11,868 nucleotides of DNA, taken from positions 1 through 11,868 of the forward strand of contig JADHVN010000037.1 of NCBI GenBank assembly GCA_016783995.1, read 5' to 3'. This document shows, piece after piece, positions 7,625 to 11,868 of this stretch. The position numbers and the translations under genes are program-made. How positions within the stretch are numbered: the stretch's first letter is position 1; each line of letters begins with the position of its first letter. The stretch comes from Actinomycetota bacterium. GTDB taxonomy: Bacteria > Actinomycetota > Humimicrobiia > Humimicrobiales > Humimicrobiaceae. The notes under the pieces were generated by a model that did not search any database, was not told the origin of the DNA, and saw only the letters and a list, made by a program, of their open reading frames with translations.

Positions 7625-8839
7625 TTAAATCCTACTGCAGAATTCTTCTATTCTGTTTAACCCTTCTTCAATATTATCCATTGATGTCGCATAGCTTATT
7701 CTTATGTATTCATCAGCTCCAAAGGCACCTCCGGGAACAACAGCAACATTTGCTTTTTCTAAAAGCAAATCAGCAAAATCAAAAGAATTTTTTATCTTAC
7801 TATTAAAAAAGTTGGATACCCTGGGAAATATATAGAAGGCACCTTCGGGAAGAGCGCAATCCATTCCATCGATTGAAGAAATCCTGCTATAAATATAGTC
7901 CTTTCTTTTCTCATATTCCTTTCTCATTACCTCAACAGAATTCTGATTTCCATTAAGTGCTTCCAGGGCAGCCCACTGCGATATGGTGCAGGGATTTGAT
8001 GTTGACTGATCCTGTACCTTGGCCATCTGCTTTATTATCTCCCGTTTGGCAGCGCAGTATCCAATCCTCCATCCGGTCATTGCATAGGTTTTGGATACAG
8101 CATTTACGGTAAGTGTCCTGGATTTAAGCTCATTGCTAAATGATGCAATGCTATGGTGCTCTGCACTGCCATATAAGAACTTCTCATAAACCTCATCTGC
8201 AATTATATAAATATCATGCTCTAGGCATATTCCCCCAATCTCTTCAAGTTCTTCCTTGGTATAAACTTCACCGGTGGGATTGTTAGGGCTGTTTAAGATA
8301 AAGAGTTTTACTCTGCCGCTCTCTTTTGTTTTGCCAGATCCGGTTACAATATGTTTAAAATGCTCTATGTCTATTTTTAGATCTTCCTTAAAATCAACAA
8401 ATTCAGGGAACCCTCCAGAAAGTATAACCTGCTGGTTGTAACTTACCCAGAAAGGTCTGGGAATTATGACTATATCATCTGGGTTAACAAAAATCCTCAT
8501 AATATCGTCCAGGACATGCTTTGCTCCATTTCCAACAAGAATATTTTCGACTTCATAATCGATCTTATTGTCTCTTTTAAACTTATTTACAATTGCATTC
8601 TTGAGCTCCTTTATACCGGTGCTTGCAGTATATTTTGTTTTATTTTCATCAATGGCTTTTTTACCTGCATCCTTTATATTAGCAGGAGTATTAAAATCAG
8701 GCTGTCCGATGCCAAACCTGATTATTGATTTACCTTCTTGTTTTAATTTAATATCTAGTTCATCTGCTTTCTTTTCCAGTGCAAATGTTGGGCTTTCCTC
8801 AACTTTTAGAATCCTATCAGCAAAATCTGACGTTAACAT
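7625..8839 (-). CDS. PLP-dependent aspartate-type aminotransferase (class I, AspB/AspC-like)
   Basis: This fold-type I aminotransferase moves an amino group between an amino acid, probably aspartate, and a 2-oxo acid using pyridoxal phosphate. All key residues are present: GNGAKHVL (phosphate-binding region, ~103-110), PFWVSY (aromatic stacking), NSPNNPTG (N187), ADEVYEKF (D215, Y218), SKTYAMTGWRIGY (Schiff-base lysine K250, phosphate-binding R258) and YIRISYA (carboxylate-binding R380). The 404 residues are normal for the bacterial Igamma aspartate aminotransferase group, some members of which also transaminate prephenate. Substrate choice cannot be settled from sequence. ATG 8839 is preceded at five bases by the strong site GGGGAGGT. 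It appears to be a single-gene unit: the next gene upstream is decayed and 267 bases separate it from the gene downstream. Confidence 0.94.
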   Translation of the reverse strand: MLTSDFADRILKVEESPTFALEKKADELDIKLKQEGKSIIRFGIGQPDFNTPANIKDAGKKAIDENKTKYTASTGIKELKNAIVNKFKRDNKIDYEVENILVGNGAKHVLDDIMRIFVNPDDIVIIPRPFWVSYNQQVILSGGFPEFVDFKEDLKIDIEHFKHIVTGSGKTKESGRVKLFILNSPNNPTGEVYTKEELEEIGGICLEHDIYIIADEVYEKFLYGSAEHHSIASFSNELKSRTLTVNAVSKTYAMTGWRIGYCAAKREIIKQMAKVQDQSTSNPCTISQWAALEALNGNQNSVEVMRKEYEKRKDYIYSRISSIDGMDCALPEGAFYIFPRVSNFFNSKIKNSFDFADLLLEKANVAVVPGGAFGADEYIRISYATSMDNIEEGLNRIEEFCSRI

Positions 8840-8877
8840 TGATACCTCCCCTAGCTATTTTAAATGCATGTTTAACG

Positions 8878-8895
8878 TATCATTATATAATGATA
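8878..8895 (-). promoter_or_regulatory. Perfect 18-bp palindrome with -10 element upstream of the aminotransferase
   Basis: TATCATTATATAATGATA is a perfect palindrome 38 bases upstream of the aminotransferase ATG. Its centre contains TATAAT on both strands; the minus-strand copy (8887-8882) would start transcription near 8875 and give a ~35-base leader with the strong ribosome site. No good -35 is visible at 17-18 bases. It could be an operator overlapping the promoter, or palindromic only because it is AT-rich. Confidence 0.4.
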
Positions 8896-8917
8896 ATTAG
8901 ATTTATAAAATGAATTT

Positions 8918-8960
8918 GATCCCTTAGTCTGCTCCAAGTGTGAGGGCAGATAACGGGATC
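8918..8960. repeat. Imperfect 43-base inverted repeat
   Basis: The arms GATCCC (8918-8923) and GGGATC (8955-8960) pair perfectly. After a small internal loop, TCTGC and GCAGA pair, then two more G-C pairs around a bulged base close an eight-base loop. The total is about 13 Watson-Crick pairs in G+C-richer sequence than its surroundings. It is not followed by a T-tract on either strand, so it is not a normal terminator. It lies between the decayed genes and the aminotransferase promoter region. It could be a structured leader, a protein-binding site or a mobile-element end. No riboswitch consensus that I know is present. Confidence 0.45.
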
Positions 8961-8976
8961 CACTTCATATATTTTC

Positions 8977-9115
8977 TTAATTAACCTTGCTTAAGGATTT
9001 TCTTTTCTGTTTTGTATATTCATCTTCAGCAATAATACAATAATCTATCTTATCTTCCTTATTTTTTTAGGTTTTCCACGGATTTGGTATTGTAAGGATA
9101 TATCTTATTCCCCTA
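8977..9115 (-). pseudogene. Fragment of a decayed gene, C-terminal end
   Basis: Reading leftward, a coding-like stretch is split over two frames. One frame gives ISLQYQIRGKPKK and the next gives NKEDKIDYCIIAEDEYTKQK and SLSKVN before a stop at 8977. The basic RGKPKKNKE segment followed by an alternating strand faintly recalls the GRPKK-x-E region of IS1634-type transposases, but the fragment is too short and broken to assign. It lies directly downstream of the AbiEii remnant and may belong to the same or another dead gene. Confidence 0.35.
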
Positions 9116-9124
9116 TTGCTTTTT

Positions 9125-9516
9125 CTATGAATTAAACTGGCTAATAAGATTTCTACAATTTTCTTTAGCTAAAAGGCTCCGGTCACTTTCTCACTCAAGA
9201 AACGGTGAAACATCTTCTACTGCTCTATCCCAATTTATATTTTTAATATGTGCTTCTAAGATATTACAGTTTCTCCGTTAAGTAATTTTAAGAGTTGTTC
9301 AAATTTCATAGCAATAAAATGCCATAAGTGTCTATTTATTGCAATGAATTTACAATTTATAAGAATCTGCTTTAACAAAGATATAATTCCCGCTGCTTCT
9401 GTAGCCATACAGACATTTGGTGACTTTTGACCCTAAATCCCCTGTTTTTAATATTTATAATGCTAAAATCTGGATAGGTATCTGCTTTATACTTGTAAAT
9501 GTCAAAAGTAAATCCT
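9125..9516 (-). pseudogene. Remnant of an AbiEii/AbiGii-type nucleotidyltransferase toxin
   Basis: The intact family (DUF1814, ~260-300 residues) consists of nucleotidyltransferase toxins paired with AbiEi antitoxins in phage abortive infection. Here the C-terminal half survives over several frames. One frame runs from ~9515 through FDIYKYKADTYPDF and GFRVKSHQ to ELYLC and a stop. It parallels the family's K-x-D-TNPP-x-F strand and VR-x-x-DLPSLFAGK region. After several broken segments another frame reads ILEAHIKNINWDRAVEDVSP, then FLE, a TGA, and SDRSLLAKENCRNLISQ, ending at 9125. This matches the family C-terminus (I-x-x-IDW-x-x-A-x-x-DV-x-PFL). At least two frameshifts and two nonsense codons make it dead. 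No N-terminal half or AbiEi antitoxin is visible, because the flavodoxin gene begins at 9537. The family call rests on remembered motifs, not alignment. Confidence 0.5.
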
Positions 9517-9536
9517 TATGAATGTACATAATGCTT

Positions 9537-10013
9537 CTAACTTGCTAATTTTTTTATCAGCTGAGCTATCCTGGAGCCTGCGCGGACACATTCCTTTACA
9601 ACCCTGGCATCGGGAAAGCCTATTGATACAGGACCGTAATGGCCTCCCTGCCAATCGCCCTGCACTATCATACCATGGATAATCATTGCGTTTAAAATAT
9701 TCAGGATAGTGGTTTCGTTGCCCCCTCCTATTTGTCGGCTGGAGGTAAATGCCGCACCGATTTTTCCATCGAGCTTTCCATGAAATCTTACGGATTCATC
9801 AAACAATCTTTTGATTTCGGCAGCCATACTCCCGTAATAGGTGGGAGAGCCGACAATAATGGCATCAAAAACCAAGAGGTAATCTGCTGTTACGTCTTTG
9901 ACATCCCGGATATCCACCTCCACTTTCTCTTTTTTTATGCCCTCTGCGATGGACTCTGCCATCTTCCTGGTATTGCCTCCCCTGGAATAATACACTATCA
10001 AGGCCTTTGACAT
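9537..10013 (-). CDS. WrbA-like flavodoxin family protein
   Basis: This is a cytoplasmic FMN-binding protein, likely a quinone or disulfide-type reductase or electron carrier. The 158 residues show a flavodoxin fold: strand ALIVYYS, phosphate loop SRGGNTRKMAESIAEG (10-25), IIVGSPTYYGSMAAEIKRLFD (52-72, FMN-contacting as in WrbA), then AAFTSSRQIGGGNETTILNI (88-107) and HGMIVQGDW. WrbA proteins are about 200 residues, so this is a short relative. I chose ATG 10013 because AAAGGAGGGG sits five bases upstream. An in-frame ATG at 10037 would add eight residues encoded by the ribosome binding site itself. The gene begins 65 bases after the permease remnant and probably shares the arsR operon. It is the only undamaged gene there, and a metal- or oxidant-induced reductase would fit that setting. 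Confidence 0.88.
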   Translation of the reverse strand: MSKALIVYYSRGGNTRKMAESIAEGIKKEKVEVDIRDVKDVTADYLLVFDAIIVGSPTYYGSMAAEIKRLFDESVRFHGKLDGKIGAAFTSSRQIGGGNETTILNILNAMIIHGMIVQGDWQGGHYGPVSIGFPDARVVKECVRAGSRIAQLIKKLAS

Positions 10014-10078
10014 AGATACCCCTCCTTTATATCTCATTAACCTTAATGAAAGCTAAACTTATAATACATTTTTTATTT

Positions 10079-10363
10079 TCATATGCCCATCATCAAAAAC
10101 AGATCATATACATATCCCATAAAAATTCCACCCACTAATATGAAGAGAATGTATAGACTAAGAACCCGTTTTTTCATAAACGTTGCAATACCGGCAATAA
10201 CCCGCGCACTTGTTCCCTGTCCTGTAATCATGAATGCCAGCATCGCACCGCCGCCAGCGCCTCCCGCCATTAATGCTTTAATGAGTGGAATCGAAGATTC
10301 AGTGTTAATATATAGAAGCAGACCAACTAAGGCTGCTAGATATAAATATTTTAAAAAATTCTC
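10079..10363 (-). pseudogene. C-terminal part of an ArsP/COG0701-type permease without a usable start codon
   Basis: The open frame encodes 94 residues: a helix (KYLYLAALVGLLLYINTE), a glycine-rich loop and helix (KALMAGGAGGGAMLAFMITG, then QGTSARVIAGI) and a last helix (RVLSLYILFILVGGIFMGYV). The GG-x-x-AMLAFMITG-x-GT pattern is typical of the last portion of DUF318/ArsP permeases, which export organoarsenicals or other solutes and are normally ~300 residues, or ~150 when split. A good ribosome site, AGGAG (10365-10361), lies just after the arsR stop. The codon six bases further on is TTA (10354-10352), one transition away from TTG, which starts other genes here. The first in-frame ATG (10270) would remove one helix. 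The piece is therefore N-terminally truncated and probably not expressed, although a start at a rare codon cannot be excluded. Confidence 0.6.
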
Positions 10364-10369
10364 CTATTT

Positions 10370-10685
10370 TCAAGACTTTTGTGGATATAAATCCTGGTTT
10401 AGTTTTTTAAAATACTTCTTAATGACTTTAGTATTAAGAAAATAACAGGACCAAAAATCCCTTTTTTCCTTATAAATCAGCCCGGCTTTCTCAAGTACTG
10501 CCAGGTGCTGCGAAACAGTTGACTTGGGCGAGACCGGTAAGTTTGACTATATCATCAACACAAACCCCGTTTTCATAATACTCAATCCGGTTACAACAGG
10601 TAACAATTGACCTGCTTTTCAGCAATTTAACAATCTGATAGCGAGTTTTATTGCTTAAAGCATCGCAAATAGCTACTAAGCCCAT
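10370..10685 (-). pseudogene. ArsR/SmtB family regulator interrupted by a frameshift
   Basis: From ATG 10685 the protein reads MGLVAICDALSNKTRYQIVK, LLKSRSIVTCCNRIEYYENG and VCVDDIVKLTGL, a normal ArsR N-terminal half. After GL the frame turns to nonsense and stops at 10491. Another frame continues the family exactly: SPKSTVSQHLAVLEKAGLIY (recognition helix and wing), then KEKRDFWSCYFLNTKVIKKY, ending at 10370. The break is at ~10526-10533, where GGTCTCGCCC would become in-frame as GGTCTCTCGCCC; loss of one TC from a TCTC run explains it. The repaired protein would be 105 residues, the normal size. Cysteines 7, 30, 31 and 42 could bind metal or arsenite. It is either a recent pseudogene or a sequencing error. 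The promoter upstream carries CGAT/ATCG half-sites suited to autorepression. Confidence 0.85.
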
Positions 10686-10713
10686 TTTCTTTTAAATTTA
10701 TATTGTATTATTA

Positions 10714-10748
10714 CGATTTATTATATCGATTTATTACGATATCATAAA
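10714..10748 (-). promoter_or_regulatory. Promoter and candidate ArsR operator
   Basis: On the minus strand the -10 is TATAAT (10725-10720) and, 17 bases upstream, the -35 position reads TTTATG (10748-10743). Between and over them lie three alternating half-sites: CGAT (10714-10717), ATATCG (10723-10728) and CGATAT (10737-10742). The last two form a perfect 6-bp inverted repeat with an 8-base spacer. This is the size and placement expected of an ArsR/SmtB operator. The 10-mer TTATTACGAT also recurs directly at 10708 and 10731. Confidence 0.5.
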
Positions 10749-10768
10749 GAAAAATTTTATAAGGTTAG

Positions 10769-11290
10769 TTATTTTTTTGTCTTAGCTATTTTATAATCTA
10801 AAAAATCTGTAAGCATAATAACTTTCTGCGGCAGACTTTTTGCCGATTTATAAAGTTTTTTATCCGCAGTTATAAGTGGTGCATCAAATTTTTCAGAAAG
10901 AGCAATATAAATACCGTCATAAACAGAAATATTTAAAATCCTTGCATGTAAAAATGCTTTTTTTAAGATAGCCGCATCTGTTTCGAGTATGATAATAGCA
11001 TCATACAGTTCGGAAATAATTAAATCTATTGTTTCAATGCTGATTTCCTCTTTTAATCTGAATGCATTCAGTATCTCATAAATAAGTAACTGGGGAGCAA
11101 ATAATAAGTGCTGCTTAGAATTTAAAAAATTGTATAATACATCTGCACTATACAAATCGGCCTCATTTTTTTTATAATACCACTTGAAAACCACAGAAGC
11201 ATCAAGTACATACTTTTTTATCCTGGATTCCCCTATCAAAAAATCAGGAAATTCTATACGTTTCTCATTAAATATAACAGTTTTTTCCAT
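10769..11290 (-). CDS. vapC: VapC-type PIN domain ribonuclease toxin
   Basis: PIN toxins cleave tRNA or rRNA with a metal-bound acidic site. All four expected acids are visible in the 173-residue protein: D30 (YVLDASVVFKWYY), E72 (LLIYEILNAF), D125 (ISVYDGIYIALSEKF) and D143 (LITADKKLY), so it should be active. PIN toxins usually start only a few residues before the first aspartate. Here an extra ~25 residues (MEKTVIFNEKRIEFPDFLIG and on) precede it. The ATG at 11290 comes one base after the antitoxin stop, which implies translational coupling; only a weak GGGAAG is available as ribosome site. A later non-ATG start (for example TTG at L18) is possible. The partner antitoxin is the gene immediately upstream. 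Confidence 0.92.
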   Translation of the reverse strand: MEKTVIFNEKRIEFPDFLIGESRIKKYVLDASVVFKWYYKKNEADLYSADVLYNFLNSKQHLLFAPQLLIYEILNAFRLKEEISIETIDLIISELYDAIIILETDAAILKKAFLHARILNISVYDGIYIALSEKFDAPLITADKKLYKSAKSLPQKVIMLTDFLDYKIAKTKK

Positions 11291-11291
11291 A

Positions 11292-11585
11292 TTAATTTTC
11301 TTCCCATCTTTTCAGAAGTTCACTTGCTCTCTGGTCCCTAAACTTTCTTATTTCACCGGCAGGATCCCAGTCTTTTATACCAGCTTTCATTACTTTCTCG
11401 CTAGTCTTTTTAATCTGCTCAACTACTTTTTTCCTCCTGTCAAAATATTCTTCTGTCATAATAACTTTAAAATAATTATCTATTGCTTCCAGAAAGAACT
11501 GGCTTCTTTTTATTTTTTTTCTTTCCTTATACCTATCAATTTCTTCAAGGACTTCATCAGGTATTGATAATAGAATTTTCGCCAT
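11292..11585 (-). CDS. Ribbon-helix-helix antitoxin partner of VapC
   Basis: The 97-residue protein begins with a classical ribbon-helix-helix (MAKILLSIPDEVLEEIDRYK, then KIKRSQFFLEAIDNYF), which binds DNA as a dimer. A charged tail (RRKKVVEQIKKTSEKVMKAG, ending LLKRWEEN) is the likely toxin-wrapping part. It sits one base upstream of the PIN toxin gene, the standard antitoxin-first order. ATG 11585 has GGAG nine bases upstream. The promoter immediately upstream is embedded in a long perfect inverted repeat, consistent with autorepression by this protein or the toxin-antitoxin complex. Confidence 0.88.
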   Translation of the reverse strand: MAKILLSIPDEVLEEIDRYKERKKIKRSQFFLEAIDNYFKVIMTEEYFDRRKKVVEQIKKTSEKVMKAGIKDWDPAGEIRKFRDQRASELLKRWEEN

Positions 11586-11610
11586 GGTTTTCGCTCCATA
11601 TTATATATTA

Positions 11611-11649
11611 ATTTATATCTTATTATATATATAAAAAGATATAAATCAA
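11611..11649 (-). promoter_or_regulatory. vapBC promoter inside an 11-bp perfect inverted repeat operator
   Basis: On the minus strand TTGATT (11649-11644) and TATAAT (11627-11622) are spaced by 16 bases. ATTTATATCTT (11611-11621) and AAGATATAAAT (11636-11646) form a perfect 11-bp inverted repeat with a 14-base spacer holding the -10. One arm overlaps the -35 and the other abuts the -10, so bound antitoxin would block RNA polymerase. Confidence 0.65.
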
Positions 11650-11655
11650 TGATAT

Positions 11656-11676
11656 ATTCAATATTAATAATTGAAT
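11656..11676. repeat. Inverted repeat between yjbQ and vapB
   Basis: ATTCAAT (11656-11662) and ATTGAAT (11670-11676) form a perfect 7-bp inverted repeat with a 7-base spacer. On the plus strand it is followed by C and seven T residues, the form of a terminator, but no plus-strand gene leads into it. On the minus strand, downstream of yjbQ, no T-tract follows directly. It could be a weak yjbQ terminator or a second upstream operator for vapBC. Confidence 0.35.
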
Positions 11677-11685
11677 CTTTTTTTA

Positions 11686-11868
11686 TTATTCTCCCATAAC
11701 CTGTATAAAAACCTCACGTGAACGGGGCTTATTATCATGGTCAATAACGATTATCTGCTGCCATGTGCCAAGAACTAACTCACCGTCAGATAGTGGTACA
11801 TTAATACCTGGACCCATAAACGTAGCGCGTATGTGTGAAAACCCATTGTCATCACCCCACGTCTGTGA
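11686..11868 (-). CDS. YjbQ/UPF0047 family protein, C-terminal part (5' end outside window)
   Basis: The last 60 codons of a gene run in from the right edge. The visible protein matches the YjbQ (UPF0047) C-terminus: SHIRATFMGPGINVPLSDGE, then LVLGTWQQIIVIDHDNKPRS, then a final strand VFIQVMGE. Full proteins have ~130-140 residues, so about half is here. Some members show thiamine phosphate synthase activity in vitro and can complement thiE mutants, but the physiological role of the family is uncertain. The conserved LGTWQ motif near the C-terminus is intact. It ends 100 bases upstream of the antitoxin start and is probably a separate transcription unit. Confidence 0.88.
   Translation of the reverse strand, partial: SQTWGDDNGFSHIRATFMGPGINVPLSDGELVLGTWQQIIVIDHDNKPRSREVFIQVMGE

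Noticed and set aside
8918..8960. T-box or other amino-acid riboswitch upstream of the aminotransferase
   Set aside because: No T-box GGTGG-ACC core, no AGAA specifier-loop features and no terminator T-tract are visible. Only a generic hairpin is supported.
10014..10037. Upstream ATG (10037) as start of the flavodoxin
   Set aside because: The added eight residues are encoded by the AAAGGAGGGG ribosome site. ATG 10013 has ideal spacing and gives the normal flavodoxin N-terminus.
11656..11684. Plus-strand intrinsic terminator (7-bp stem then C and seven T residues)
   Set aside because: All genes nearby are on the minus strand, and nothing on the plus strand would use it. Kept only as an inverted repeat.
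1..11868. CRISPR array, tRNA/rRNA genes, complete IS element or integrase
   Set aside because: I saw no regularly spaced direct repeats, no tRNA-like cloverleaf, no rRNA segments and no intact transposase or recombinase in any frame.

Overview
The window is AT-rich bacterial DNA with TATAAT-type promoters, Shine-Dalgarno sites on many but not all genes, a lipoprotein signal and frequent TTG/GTG starts. The gene content (Thermotoga-like endonuclease V, a DUF6273 lipoprotein, AspB-type aminotransferase, WrbA-like flavodoxin, several toxin-antitoxin modules) suggests a low-GC anaerobe, perhaps a Firmicute or a candidate phylum such as Atribacterota. The sequence alone does not settle the phylum.

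Left part (1-4003): the 3' portion of an unrecognised multi-pass membrane protein runs in from the left edge. It is followed by a small decayed reading frame that still has a perfect ribosome binding site. Next come endonuclease V (nfi, minus strand) with its own promoter and, divergently, a secreted eight-repeat beta-propeller protein held by a C-terminal membrane helix.

Middle (4004-8839, all minus strand): a compact hicB-hicA toxin-antitoxin pair, then a 751-residue lipoprotein that joins a DUF6273 domain to a beta-propeller-like region. Upstream of the lipoprotein is a short orphan MNT-type nucleotidyltransferase whose promoter is flanked by an inverted repeat. Upstream of that is an aspartate-type aminotransferase preceded by a perfect 18-bp palindrome and a longer imperfect hairpin.

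Right part (8840-11868, all minus strand): about 0.7 kb upstream of the aminotransferase holds gene wreckage, including a recognisable AbiEii-type nucleotidyltransferase toxin remnant. Then comes an apparent operon arsR - permease - flavodoxin. In it arsR carries a frameshift that a 2-base deletion explains, and the permease lacks a usable start codon; the flavodoxin is intact. Finally there is an intact vapB-vapC pair whose promoter sits inside an 11-bp perfect inverted repeat, and the 3' end of a YjbQ/UPF0047 gene.

Overall this looks like an accessory stretch with small toxin-antitoxin modules, living and dead, between housekeeping genes. I did not find a clearly new multi-gene system. The most informative observations are the step-by-step decay of the arsR operon, the AbiEii relic, the well-defined candidate operators, and the two unusual propeller surface proteins.
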